This document shows, piece by piece, positions 7,976 through 16,026 of a DNA stretch of 37,617 bases. Where the stretch lies: assembly GCA_022827055.1 (NCBI GenBank), contig JAJDTR010000155.1:1-37617 (forward strand). Reading direction: 5' to 3'. The DNA is from Candidatus Poribacteria bacterium. Its GTDB lineage: Bacteria > Poribacteria > WGA-4E > JAJDTR01. The stretch's first letter is position 1. Each line of letters starts with the position of its first letter. Both the position numbers and the translations under genes were made by a program. Below the pieces are notes generated by a model. That model saw only the letters and a program-made list of their open reading frames with translations, did no database searches and had not been told where the DNA came from.

Positions 7976-9628
7976 ATGACCACGCAGACGGACAAACCTG
8001 ATAATTCGGAAGTACCCGCCGAAACCATCAATGCAAGTAGTAAGAGGGCTATCCTCGTACTACTTCTCGCCGTTTCTCTCATTTCGATATGCGCGATAAT
8101 CTACGAAATAATTATCGCTGCCGTATCGTCGTACCTCTTTGGCAACAGCGTCTACCAATTCTCAATTACCATTGGGTTATTCATGAGTTCAATGGGATTG
8201 GGTTCTTTCCTGTCAAAATTCTTTAACCGGTATCTCGTAAACCGATTTATCCTGATTGAGATAATTATCGGCGTATTGGGCGGGGTGTCGTCCATAATCC
8301 TCTTCAACGCCTACATCATCGTTGAGTCTACGGTCGGGTATCTCTTGGTGATGTTCACCCTAATTATGGCAATCGGAACGCTTGTGGGCTTGGAAATCCC
8401 GATACTGACGCGGATTGTCGCCCAGTACGAATCCTTGCGGGTCACGCTTGCGAACGTGCTTGCGTTTGATTATGTTGGAGCGTTAATCGGCTCTATCGCC
8501 TTTCCACTGCTGCTATTGAAGTACACCGGCTTGATTCAGACCGCCTTCATCATCGGATTTGTCAACGTCTTGGTCGCCGGACTCGTGCTCCTTCACTACT
8601 GGACTGATATCGAAAAGAGAGCCAGGGTCGTGGTAACCGTCGTGCTGGCTGGCGGTTTTCTTGCGGTTGCCTCCGCCTACGGCGGTCGCATCGGCGTTTG
8701 GCTAGAAAGCAACCTCTATCATCATCGTATTCTCTATTCGAAACAATCGAAATATCAGAAAATCGTCGTGACGGAGCGCAATCCGCAGACGGAAATCTCA
8801 TCAAAGCAGCCGAGCGCCGATTCTCGTCAGATAAAGGTAACTAACCGGGGCGGGGATGTCCGACTTTTCATTGATATGCAACTCCAATTCAGTTCGGTCG
8901 ACGAGTTCCGATACCACGAAGCGCTTGTTCACCCCGCAATGACGCTCGCCGAAAACCGTAAGAACGTGTTAATCCTCGGCGGGGGTGATGGTTTGGCAAC
9001 GCGCGAGGTGCTGAAATACGCGGAGATGCAACGCATTGTGCTGGTGGATATCGATCCCGAGATTACGGAAATTTGCAGCAGCCATAATGCAATCGTGGCG
9101 CTTAACGGCGGCTCGCTGTCGCACCCGAAAGTTACGATAGTCAATGAAGACGCCTACATATTCGTTGAGCGGGAACGCGCTAATCAGACGTTTGATGTGG
9201 TTATCATCGATCTGCCCGATCCAAACGACGAGGGATTATCAAAACTGTACAGCGTCGCATTCTATAAACTGGTGGGAGACATACTCAACCCCGGCGGCAC
9301 GATGGTGACGCAGAGCACGTCACCGTTCTTCGCGCGCCGCGCGTTCTGGTGTATCCATCAGTCGATAGAGGAGGCGGGGTGGAACACTTATGCATACCAC
9401 GTTGAGGTGCCGTCAATGGGGAATTGGGGGTTCAATCTTGCTTCCAAAACGCCTTGTGATGTCACAGAAATTCGCCTGACGGTTGAGACGAACTTTCTCA
9501 CTGACGATTTTGTAGGAGCAATGTTCAAATTTGGGAAGGATGTCGCCGAAGTCGAGACAAGGCTCAACAAACTGCTCAAGCCCGTTTTGATTTTCTATTA
9601 CGACGATGAGAAGTGGCGGTTCTATTGA
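7976..9628 (+). CDS. Spermidine-synthase-like protein with N-terminal membrane domain (COG4262-like)
   Basis: A 550-residue protein. Residues about 24-235 contain roughly six or seven membrane segments. From about 310 on it is a spermidine-synthase-type Rossmann methyltransferase-like domain: YHEALVHP, the nucleotide loop VLILGGGDGLATREVLKY (331-348), VDIDPEI with acidic ribose contacts, and DVVIIDLPDPND replacing the classical DSTDP. These features match polyamine synthases fused to a membrane domain (COG4262). Aminopropyl transfer from decarboxylated AdoMet is possible but unproven. No speD or other polyamine gene is nearby. The start ATG has only a distant AAAGAGG (18 bases), so the first residues are uncertain. 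Confidence 0.8.
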   Translation: MTTQTDKPDNSEVPAETINASSKRAILVLLLAVSLISICAIIYEIIIAAVSSYLFGNSVYQFSITIGLFMSSMGLGSFLSKFFNRYLVNRFILIEIIIGVLGGVSSIILFNAYIIVESTVGYLLVMFTLIMAIGTLVGLEIPILTRIVAQYESLRVTLANVLAFDYVGALIGSIAFPLLLLKYTGLIQTAFIIGFVNVLVAGLVLLHYWTDIEKRARVVVTVVLAGGFLAVASAYGGRIGVWLESNLYHHRILYSKQSKYQKIVVTERNPQTEISSKQPSADSRQIKVTNRGGDVRLFIDMQLQFSSVDEFRYHEALVHPAMTLAENRKNVLILGGGDGLATREVLKYAEMQRIVLVDIDPEITEICSSHNAIVALNGGSLSHPKVTIVNEDAYIFVERERANQTFDVVIIDLPDPNDEGLSKLYSVAFYKLVGDILNPGGTMVTQSTSPFFARRAFWCIHQSIEEAGWNTYAYHVEVPSMGNWGFNLASKTPCDVTEIRLTVETNFLTDDFVGAMFKFGKDVAEVETRLNKLLKPVLIFYYDDEKWRFY

Positions 9629-9644
9629 ACCGCGTTCGTAGGAG

Positions 9645-9665
9645 GGAATTCTGATTCCCGACCAT
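9645..9665 (+). repeat. GGAATTCTGATTCCCGACC-type repeat, copy 1
   Basis: Preceded by CGTAGGAG. A near-identical word (two changes) occurs at 9951-9971. Reversed relatives with the GTAGGAGC start lie at about 33113-33137 and 33490-33512. Confidence 0.5.
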
Positions 9666-9830
9666 AGAGATTGAGTTAAGCATTTTAGAGTGCAAGTCAC
9701 GCGACTTCAATGTCTTGAACTGTTAATCTCCATGTAGAGGTGAGCGAGGGAATACTAGCTCATTCATTGATGGGTGCCACAGAAGATGACTCATGGCACT
9801 GGTTTCGGTAGGTGCCGGTGCGGTTGGAAA

Positions 9831-9885
9831 GGGATCTCTATCAGGATCTACTATCGCCTTCACTATTCGTTCAGTTGATCACTCA
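9831..9885 (-). repeat. Dispersed ~40-bp repeat, copy E (reverse)
   Basis: On the minus strand it reads TGATCAACTGAACGAATAGT then GAAGGCGATAGTAGATCCTG, nearly the same as copy A including the TAGTAGATCCTG end. It then continues into ATAGAGATCCC, as if two repeat ends overlap. Confidence 0.7.
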
Positions 9886-9950
9886 TTATCCATTCGCTTG
9901 ATCGCACCTACCGTGCGGGCGGTGATAGAGATTTCCTCCCCACCCTATGG

Positions 9951-9971
9951 GGAATTCCGATTCACGACCAT
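9951..9971 (+). repeat. GGAATTCTGATTCCCGACC-type repeat, copy 2
   Basis: Matches 9645-9665 at 19 of 21 positions in direct orientation. It ends about 40 bp before the 3' end of rnpB. Confidence 0.5.
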
Positions 9972-10012
9972 CATGATGTGGAGACTGTTCAACTTCAACC
10001 AGAAGAACGCTT

Positions 10013-10378
10013 GAGCTGGGAATAAGCCGGATTCTGTTCCCCGACTCGCTTTCGCTCGTCAGGGCGATGGTCATTCATCTGGGATCGATGTTGCCACCGA
10101 CCTCAAGCGGCTTTACCCGAGGACGAGGCGGGCGCGCCTGCACTGTCCTCCTATTTAGCCTTGCTCCAGATGGGGTTTGCCAAGCTCCCGATGTCACCAC
10201 CGGGACTGGTGCGCTTTTACCGCACCGTTTCACCTGTACAACGCGCGGTGCGTTGTAGTCTGCTTTCTGTTGCACTTTCCATAGCGTCGCCGCTCCTGGG
10301 TGTTACCCAGCATCCCGCCCTACGGAGTCCGGACTTTCCTCATCCCGATTTCTCGAAACGCGATCATCTACCCAACTC
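10013..10378 (-). ncRNA. rnpB: RNase P RNA (bacterial type A)
   Basis: The catalytic RNA of RNase P, which trims tRNA 5' leaders. Read on the minus strand it has the universally conserved GAGGAAAGTCCGGACT near the 5' end, ACAGAAAGCAGACTACAACG, GGTGAAACGGTGCGGTAAAA with GCGCACC pairing, AGATGAATGACC, and ACAGAATCCGGCTTA before the 3' end. The 5' GAGTTGGG pairs with the 3' CCCAGCTC to close helix P1, which fixes the ends and gives about 366 nt, a normal size. Open frames drawn through this stretch (for example 10161-10511 plus) are shadows of the RNA. Confidence 0.97.
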
Positions 10379-10389
10379 AAGCTTCCGAT

Positions 10390-10418
10390 ATAATAACATA
10401 TCTAGGCAAAATATTGAA
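10390..10418 (-). promoter_or_regulatory. Putative rnpB promoter
   Basis: On the minus strand TTCAAT (10413-10418), a 17-base spacer, and TATTAT (10390-10395) lie 11 bases before the first base of the RNase P RNA. The -10 box is good and the -35 weak. A repeat copy lies directly upstream. Confidence 0.5.
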
Positions 10419-10428
10419 GCCTGTAGGA

Positions 10429-10470
10429 AGGGATCAAGCAAATGGATAACGAGTGCGATAGAAATACCTC
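10429..10470 (+). repeat. Dispersed ~40-bp repeat, copy F
   Basis: Reads AGGGATCAAGCAAATGGATA then ACGAGTGCGATAGAAATACC. It lies between the divergent rnpB and queC promoters. Confidence 0.7.
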
Positions 10471-10514
10471 TCGATGCCCGAACATTCCGATTCTCGGCAT
10501 ACGGAATCTGATAG

Positions 10515-10543
10515 TTGACATTGGGTTTGTCCAACGATAAACT
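10515..10543 (+). promoter_or_regulatory. Putative queC promoter
   Basis: A perfect TTGACA (10515-10520), a 17-base spacer and TAAACT (10538-10543). Transcription would begin near 10550, about 55 bases before the chosen TTG start. I see no convincing preQ1 riboswitch in this short leader. Confidence 0.55.
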
Positions 10544-10604
10544 AATGTAGGTATAAGGTCATTGACAGAGTGTCGGAGTGTATGGCGCCAAGGAGGAGTT
10601 TAGA

Positions 10605-11300
10605 TTGGGAAAGAAGGCTGTTGTTCTCTTGAGCGGAGGCATGGATTCAACAACAACACTTGCAATAGCCAAATCTCAGGGCTACGAAGTGTGTGCAATG
10701 AGTTTTCGATATGGACAACGTCATGCACTTGAATTTGAAAGAGCGAAACAGATTGCGGCAAGCATGGGTGTGGAGAAACATACTATCGTTGACATTGATT
10801 TGCGCTCATTTGGCGGTTCCGCGTTAACCGATGATATAGAGGTGCCGCGAGACCGTTCGCAAGAGGAGATGGGGGCGGGTATACCGGTTACCTACGTTCC
10901 AGCGCGTAACACAATCTTTTTATCTTTTGCCCTTGCTTGGGCGGAGACGCTGGAGGCGGACACAATCTTCATCGGCGTCAACGTGCTTGATTATAGCGGC
11001 TATCCGGACTGCAGGCCCGAATATATCCAGGCGTATCAACGGATGGCGGATCTCGCGACCAAAACGGGTGTGCAGGGAAAAACGCAACTCAAGATTCAGA
11101 CACCGCTCATTCTAATGACCAAGGCTGAAATCATTCGGAAGGGAGCCGAACTTGGGGTTGATTACGGGTTGACTCTTAGTTGTTACGATCCGGACGAATC
11201 GGGTAGAGCTTGCGGCAATTGCGATAGCTGTATCTTGAGGAAGAAGGGATTCATAGAGGCGGGCATCTCCGATCCGACGGAGTACCAAAGCAGTGACTAG
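10605..11300 (+). CDS. queC: 7-cyano-7-deazaguanine synthase QueC
   Basis: 231 residues. Converts 7-carboxy-7-deazaguanine to preQ0 with ATP and ammonia, a step in making queuosine. The PP-loop [17 protein letters not shown] lies at about residues 5-21. [14 protein letters not shown] and [19 protein letters not shown] are family signatures. The zinc site is near the C-terminus (LSCYDPDE, then [10 protein letters not shown], four Cys). I place the start at TTG 10605 because AAGGAGGAG lies 6 bases upstream and the protein then begins directly at the first strand. An in-frame GTG at 10578 would add nine unlikely residues. QueA, a late enzyme of the pathway, is at the right end of the window. Confidence 0.95.
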   Translation: MGKKAVVLLSGGMDSTTTLAIAKSQGYEVCAMSFRYGQRHALEFERAKQIAASMGVEKHTIVDIDLRSFGGSALTDDIEVPRDRSQEEMGAGIPVTYVPARNTIFLSFALAWAETLEADTIFIGVNVLDYSGYPDCRPEYIQAYQRMADLATKTGVQGKTQLKIQTPLILMTKAEIIRKGAELGVDYGLTLSCYDPDESGRACGNCDSCILRKKGFIEAGISDPTEYQSSD

Positions 11301-11381
11301 TGACCTGTGGTCAGTGGCTAGTGAGAGAGACGGAGGGATGAGAGGGAGGAACTAAAGAGTAAGTGCCGAGTTATGTTTTTG

Positions 11382-11407
11382 CGGTCTGGATTTGTCAATC
11401 CAGACCG
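11382..11407. repeat. Perfect palindrome with GGATTTGTCAATCC core
   Basis: Eleven-base arms CGGTCTGGATT and AATCCAGACCG enclose TGTC. It sits in the convergent gap between queC and mqnD, so it could serve as a two-way transcription stop, but no T-run follows on either strand. The core matches the palindrome at 4624-4647 in reverse. Confidence 0.65.
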
Positions 11408-11546
11408 TGCGAGCTCGAAGTTTACGTGAAATGAACGCTAACAATGCCACCCGTGTACAACAAACCGAGACGCTAGAAGCAATCTTCGTATCCAACTATC
11501 GGTCATCGGAATGCTCTCCTACACCAGTCCCAACCGATTCGTGAGA

Positions 11547-12389
11547 TTAGATTTCCACAAATTCAACCTCAACCGGATTGGGGATTATGCCGGATTCATA
11601 CCCGCGGCGAAGCAACTCACGAACTCCGGCTCTACCTGACTCACCATAATCAAGGGTATATTCGTTAACGTACATCCCCACAAATTTGTCGGCGAGATCG
11701 GTCTCCATGTCGCGCGCGTACGTCATGGCGTATTCAAGTCCCTTTTTACGATGATCGAGGGAATACTGAATGCTCTCTTTGAGCAAGGTCGTAATTTGCC
11801 GAATCTTGTCGTCTCCGAGGTTACGCCGAATGGCGTTTGCGCCAAGCGGGAGCGGCAATCCCGTTTCTTCATGCCACCATTCCCCAAGATCCGCCACTTT
11901 GTGCAGCCCCATACGTGCGTACGTTAGCTGACCTTCATGGATAATCAATCCGGCGTCCGCTTTACCCTCTTCAACGTAAGCTAGAATCTGATCGAAACGC
12001 ACTGTCTCCGATTCAAAGTCGGGTTGGAAGAGACTTAGTGTAAGGAAAGCGGTTGTGAGTTTTCCGGGAATAGCTATCTTTTTTCCGGCAAGATCTTCGC
12101 GACTCACCGGCTCCCTGGAAACAACCAGTGGACCGTACTTGTCTCCGATGCTCGCGCCGCACGGTGTGAGGGCATAATTTTCTGCCACATAAGCGTAGGC
12201 ATGGGCAGATATCGCCGTGACCTCAAGTTCCGCATTCAGCGCTCGGCGGTTTAAGCTCTCAATGTCCTCGATGACATGCACCACGTCGATACCATTCGTC
12301 GGGATAAGCCCCTTGGCGAGAGCATAAAACATGAATGCGTCATCGGAATCGGGGCTATGACCAATCCGTATCTGTTCTGATTCTGACAT
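11547..12389 (-). CDS. mqnD: 1,4-dihydroxy-6-naphthoate synthase MqnD
   Basis: 280 residues. MqnD acts in the futalosine route to menaquinone, opening cyclic dehypoxanthinyl futalosine to 1,4-dihydroxy-6-naphthoate. Diagnostic motifs: IRIGHSPDSDDAFMFYAL at the start, SAHAYAYV, GPLVVSREP, TLSLFQPDF and GLIIHEGQLTY (with the His used in the reaction). The start is ATG 12389, with AGGAG 6 bases upstream; the frame stays open further upstream but those residues are not family-like. The other mqn genes are not in the window. The organism therefore probably makes menaquinone without chorismate-isochorismate enzymes. Confidence 0.9.
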   Translation of the reverse strand: MSESEQIRIGHSPDSDDAFMFYALAKGLIPTNGIDVVHVIEDIESLNRRALNAELEVTAISAHAYAYVAENYALTPCGASIGDKYGPLVVSREPVSREDLAGKKIAIPGKLTTAFLTLSLFQPDFESETVRFDQILAYVEEGKADAGLIIHEGQLTYARMGLHKVADLGEWWHEETGLPLPLGANAIRRNLGDDKIRQITTLLKESIQYSLDHRKKGLEYAMTYARDMETDLADKFVGMYVNEYTLDYGESGRAGVRELLRRGYESGIIPNPVEVEFVEI

Positions 12390-12476
12390 TTGAAACTCCT
12401 GTTTTAATCTTGGCCGGTCCTTCGCACCAGATCCGCCAGCCATCTTACATTTCGCGTCATTGGATCCAACAATAGG

Positions 12477-12506
12477 ATGATACCATCTTTACTCTCGCAT
12501 CATCAA
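12477..12506 (-). promoter_or_regulatory. Putative mqnD promoter
   Basis: On the minus strand TTGATG (12501-12506), an 18-base spacer and TATCAT (12477-12482), about 90 bases before the mqnD start. It lies in the divergent gap shared with the methyltransferase gene. Confidence 0.4.
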
Positions 12507-12520
12507 CAGGAATCCGGAGA

Positions 12521-13468
12521 ATGCCCGCAAAGCGCTATTTCTATTTGACAGCTATTCCCGACCTAGACGCCGAGATAACCAACGCGGAATGCCTCGCCCT
12601 GACCGGAGTGGCTCCAAACGCACATGGACTTGCTATTTCGTCGAAACGCGTTGATGTCAGCCGCGGCGCATACGTGAGGTGTTGTGCGGAACTTCTGTTT
12701 GAAGCTGGAAGCATTTCGGAAATCTGTGCGCTAATTAGAGCCGCGGGGCTGTACGCCGACGATTTTCGAGTGTCTGTCGTTAAATTGCCGCGCAATTTGA
12801 AGGCGAACAGCCTTGAAATTGCACACAATGTAGGTGCAGAAATTGGCGGCATACCCGATCTGGACTCGCCGCGGGTCACATTCCTGACGGTTATAACAAA
12901 GGAGAAAGTCCGGTTGGGTAAGTTACTTTCGGAATCCGATGGACGATGGATTGCCCATAACAAGCGTCCACACGTGACATCAAGTTCCTTGCCCACTAGG
13001 CTTGCCAGAGCGATTGTCAACCTAACGGTCTCACCCGGTGACCGCCTCCTTGATCCGTGTTGCGGCACGGGTACGATTATACTGGAAGCTGCGCAGATGG
13101 GAGTGAAGGCGGTCGGCTATGACATCAACGTGCGCATGGTGGGAGCAACACGAAACAATCTAAAGCATTACGGTTTGAGCGCGGAGGTCCACCTTGGGGA
13201 CGCTCGCCTAATTAGTGGGCGGTATGACGCGGTGGTCACAGATTTCCCATACGGAATAGGTCTCGATAGGAACATGACGTTAGATAAAGAAATTCTGGTG
13301 CGAATTCGTCAACTTGCTCCAAGAGCGGTTTTCGTCCACACCAGAGACCTTAACAGTGAACTTGTCGATTTAGGATTTTGCATTGAGCAGGTTTTGCCTG
13401 CGCGCAAACATACGATGGTTCGTACAATATTCATCACCTCAACCGGATACAATCCGAGTTCGGGGTAG
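12521..13468 (+). CDS. THUMP-type RNA methyltransferase (Trm11/TrmG10-like, COG1041)
   Basis: 315 residues. The N-terminal 150 residues form an RNA-binding, THUMP-like region (LKANSLEIAHNVGAEIGG, then DLDSPRVTFLTV). From about 165 comes a class I methyltransferase: PTRLARAIVNL, the AdoMet motif LLDPCCGTGTIILEAA, the acidic loop GYDINVRMV, GDAR, and the catalytic motif TDFPYG. The family normally has DPPYG, so the first Pro is Phe here. Members modify the exocyclic amine of a tRNA guanosine (for example G10). AGGAATCCGGAG precedes ATG. It is divergent from mqnD. The exact target is inferred from the family only. Confidence 0.8.
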   Translation: MPAKRYFYLTAIPDLDAEITNAECLALTGVAPNAHGLAISSKRVDVSRGAYVRCCAELLFEAGSISEICALIRAAGLYADDFRVSVVKLPRNLKANSLEIAHNVGAEIGGIPDLDSPRVTFLTVITKEKVRLGKLLSESDGRWIAHNKRPHVTSSSLPTRLARAIVNLTVSPGDRLLDPCCGTGTIILEAAQMGVKAVGYDINVRMVGATRNNLKHYGLSAEVHLGDARLISGRYDAVVTDFPYGIGLDRNMTLDKEILVRIRQLAPRAVFVHTRDLNSELVDLGFCIEQVLPARKHTMVRTIFITSTGYNPSSG

Positions 13469-13606
13469 GGCAGCCGCATTTGAATTCGGTTTGTACAGTA
13501 GTCTGCGCTTCGATTGGGCTCGGAAAGGTAATGAAAAGAGGGAGCGAAAACAGTGATTTGGTGGTTGTAGATTGTTGCTATAGTCAATCGGGCTCAAACC
13601 TCTTTC

Positions 13607-13640
13607 GACCCATTGAAACAGACGACCCATTGAAACAGAA
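13607..13640. repeat. 17-bp perfect tandem duplication
   Basis: CGACCCATTGAAACAGA occurs twice, back to back (13607-13623, 13624-13640), just past the 3' end of the minus-strand H-protein-like gene. There is no spacer and no third copy. Confidence 0.8.
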
Positions 13641-13647
13641 ACCGTTC

Positions 13648-14079
13648 TCAAAAATCTTCATCGTTGTCGTAAAAGTCTGTCTCGCTCATAAAATCTTCAT
13701 CGGGTTCTTCCTCTTCATAGATGTCGTACTCTTTCGCATCCATCAACACATCCAGTTCTTTTGAACTCTCAACGCTCATTCTACAAATCCATCCATCGCC
13801 CTCCGGAGAACGGTTGATGACATCCGGATCATCTTCAAGGGCAGTATTGATCGCTCTGATTTCTCCTGTAATCGGTGCATGGATGGGAAACGAATCCCCG
13901 TCCGCAACTTCGACCCTACTGATTACATCGTCTTGCTCGAATTCTTCGTTAACGGGTGGTAAATCTACGAAGATGATATCACCGTAGATGAGTTGCACAC
14001 GTTCAGTGATTCCAACAACTCCTTCATTATCTGTGACTTCAATCCATTCGTGCGTAGTGGTATATTTGACCTCGTTCAA
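13648..14079 (-). CDS. Glycine-cleavage H-protein-like, lipoyl lysine absent
   Basis: 143 residues. Clearly of the GcvH fold: YTTTHEWIEV at the start, VGITERVQLIYGDIIFVDLP, the turn IHAPITGEIRAIN, and EGDGWICRMSV. In true H proteins the lipoate sits on the Lys of ESVKA, seven residues before the Ala of the AP turn. Here that stretch is RVEVADGDSFPIHAP, with Gly at the aligned position and no Lys anywhere in residues 6-106. A strongly acidic tail (118-143) is added. It starts with TTG and GGAGG lies 7 bases upstream. It follows the YigZ-type gene by 33 bp. Either a degenerate or repurposed H-like protein; it should not be called functional GcvH. Confidence 0.85.
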   Translation of the reverse strand: MNEVKYTTTHEWIEVTDNEGVVGITERVQLIYGDIIFVDLPPVNEEFEQDDVISRVEVADGDSFPIHAPITGEIRAINTALEDDPDVINRSPEGDGWICRMSVESSKELDVLMDAKEYDIYEEEEPDEDFMSETDFYDNDEDF

Positions 14080-14112
14080 GGTTTAGCCTCCAGAGTCTAC
14101 TTATGTCTACAT

Positions 14113-14727
14113 TCAGGTTGTGGCAATACTGCTTACTTCGATTGGTGCGGCCATTCGCTGAAGATTCGCTTTCAAGGTGTCGAGCTCTCGTTGGCGGATC
14201 CTTAGATAAACAATAGCATTCTCATCATATTCAACATTCAAGACATCTCCCCTGAGTCGACGACACAGGTTTAGAACTGGTCCAATCTGATTGTGAAATA
14301 CGCGCAGTCGCAAAGTTTGGTATAGAATTCGTGTTTCAATCTTGGCATTCGTTAGACAACTCCGAGCGCAGCCTCCATAAGCGCGGATAAGCCCCCCGAC
14401 CCCCAAATTAATCCCACCATAATAACGCACGATTACACAGATTACATTCGACAACTCGGCTGCTTTTATTGCCGAGAGAATAGGTGGCCCCGCCGAATGT
14501 GTAGGTTCGCCCGCGTCGGTAGCATATTCTCGAATCTCGGTCCCCGCCTCAATCTTATAAGCATAGCAGTAGTGTGAGGCATTAGGGTACTCTTGCTGAA
14601 CGAGGTTTAGGAAATCCCTTATGGCATCCTGACTCTCGACCGCTGTCGCCAAACCGATGAATCGAGATTTTTTGACTTCGAGTCTTGATTCAGCAATGCC
14701 GACAACCGTCTTGTATTGATCGGACAT
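14113..14727 (-). CDS. yigZ: IMPACT/YigZ family protein
   Basis: 204 residues. The N-terminal UPF0029 domain carries the signature ATDAGEPTHSAGPP, VICVIVRYYGG and NLGVGGLIRAYG. The C-terminal DUF1949-like ferredoxin fold spans about 140-200. The family links to ribosome or translation stress through the eukaryotic IMPACT relatives; the bacterial role is not settled. Length is normal. The same-strand H-protein-like gene begins 33 bp downstream, so the two are probably one transcript. No clear Shine-Dalgarno precedes the chosen ATG. Confidence 0.9.
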   Translation of the reverse strand: MSDQYKTVVGIAESRLEVKKSRFIGLATAVESQDAIRDFLNLVQQEYPNASHYCYAYKIEAGTEIREYATDAGEPTHSAGPPILSAIKAAELSNVICVIVRYYGGINLGVGGLIRAYGGCARSCLTNAKIETRILYQTLRLRVFHNQIGPVLNLCRRLRGDVLNVEYDENAIVYLRIRQRELDTLKANLQRMAAPIEVSSIATT

Positions 14728-14824
14728 ACATTGTGAAGGAGGTTCTCGAAAGCTACTTAGCCCTAGACATCGCTATTTTCTCGATTTTCCGGTCTTCCTT
14801 CCGCAGAGCCTGACACACATTTTA

Positions 14825-15931
14825 TCAAGAGCCCTGTCCAATCGAAAAATAGTAGACAACCCCTCCCTGATCTACACGGATCCTCTCGCCTTCTCTTTCA
14901 GTTGGTTTTGATTGAGGCGTATATGTCCCACTGATGCGAAACCGCCCTAGATTAAAACCGATACCAAATGTCGGCCCCTCGGCTTTCCAGATTCGTTCTT
15001 CCATTTGAAGTGTTTCGGTACGAACGATCTGAACCGGATGCCATCTGTGCTCAGTGTGCCGCAAATAACCAATTCTGCAGCCAATCCGTCCGTGATACCA
15101 TATTTCCCCGCCAAAGCTTGCTCGTAGGCCGTTCTCGAAAGGAGGATTCACATCAAGATTAAACTTGAAATCCAGATCGTTATATCGTTCGTGGTAGACG
15201 CCTCCGACAAGAACTTCTTGTTCGATTTGATTGGGAATGGAGTCGTCCGAAAACGACAACCCGTTACTGAGATTTCTGGCTACGGCGCCAATTCGGAGAT
15301 GCTCGCCAATTTTTTGGGTTAACCCGATATTGTAAGCGTAACCGTGTCCGGCATGTTCTTCGTTCTCGGGCAACTGAATCTTGGAACGCAGCCATTTGGC
15401 GTCTGCGCCAAACGCCAAGCCGGAAAAAAGTTCCCTGCTATATCCTACACCAAGCGCCCAGTCGCTCTGAGGAAAGTTGTTGGTTGCTTTCCCAAGATAG
15501 TCTACACGACTAAACTGCCCGTCGTGTCCACGGGCAAAATCGAATCCGAGTATGCCGAAAGATCCTACCGGTACGGCATAATTCAGGAGTTCAACTCCCG
15601 ACGCGTAGAGGTCGTATTCACCATAGTCTTCATACCGCTCCGTTTCATTTAAATGAGACACCACGGCAACAATTCGGGGAAAACGAGCGGTGTAAAGAGC
15701 AAAGCGTCCGTCGCGTATGAGGCTGAGTCCGGCAGGATTACCGTTTAACGCATGTGCCCCTATGTTCGATCCGACAAAACTGCTTTCCATTCCCTGATGC
15801 TCGGCGCGCGCTAGTTGCTTGAGAAAAATATCCACGGTTGCAGGGACAGTGACCTCGGACTGCTGGGCTGAAACCAGATGCGCTAGTGTGGCAAAGATTA
15901 AGGTGCAATATGTGAATTGTAGATTCTTCAT
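14825..15931 (-). CDS. Outer-membrane beta-barrel protein (PorV/UPF0164-like)
   Basis: 368 residues. A signal peptide (MKNLQFTYCTLIFATLAHLV, cut after SAQ or nearby) is followed by AHALNGNPAGLSL, the 'NPAGL' sequence typical of PorV/PorQ/FadL-type barrels. Next come many amphipathic strands with aromatic ends (LGVGYSRELFSGLAFGADAK, RIGAVARNLSNGLSF, FGGEIWYHG), ending in an aromatic strand VVYYFSIG. It should lie in the outer membrane. An upstream in-frame ATG at 15961 is open, but 15931 gives a clean signal peptide. The cargo or function is unknown. It stands alone, 95 bp past the folP stop on the same strand. Confidence 0.75.
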   Translation of the reverse strand: MKNLQFTYCTLIFATLAHLVSAQQSEVTVPATVDIFLKQLARAEHQGMESSFVGSNIGAHALNGNPAGLSLIRDGRFALYTARFPRIVAVVSHLNETERYEDYGEYDLYASGVELLNYAVPVGSFGILGFDFARGHDGQFSRVDYLGKATNNFPQSDWALGVGYSRELFSGLAFGADAKWLRSKIQLPENEEHAGHGYAYNIGLTQKIGEHLRIGAVARNLSNGLSFSDDSIPNQIEQEVLVGGVYHERYNDLDFKFNLDVNPPFENGLRASFGGEIWYHGRIGCRIGYLRHTEHRWHPVQIVRTETLQMEERIWKAEGPTFGIGFNLGRFRISGTYTPQSKPTEREGERIRVDQGGVVYYFSIGQGS

Positions 15932-16026
15932 TTCAGATGGATTTCGCCTGTGAATTGGCATTAATTGGATGCATTCTCAAAAATATCTATTTTAGGATTG
16001 GTAATGTTTAGGCGGGAAAGGTCAAT

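Larger units (their letters stand above)
9629..10012. other. Repeat-rich spacer between the speE-like gene and rnpB
   Basis: No gene. It contains a direct repeat (9645-9665 and 9951-9971, 19 of 21 bases alike), a reverse copy of the ~40-bp repeat (9831-9885) and a degenerate copy (9901-9948). Confidence 0.55.

Noticed and set aside
10161..10511. Plus-strand open frame of 116 codons
   Set aside because: It overlaps the RNase P RNA, has no ribosome-binding site and no protein-like composition.
13607..13640. Possible CRISPR remnant (GTTTCAAT-like word on the minus strand)
   Set aside because: The two units abut with no spacer, there is no third copy, and no cas gene is in the window.
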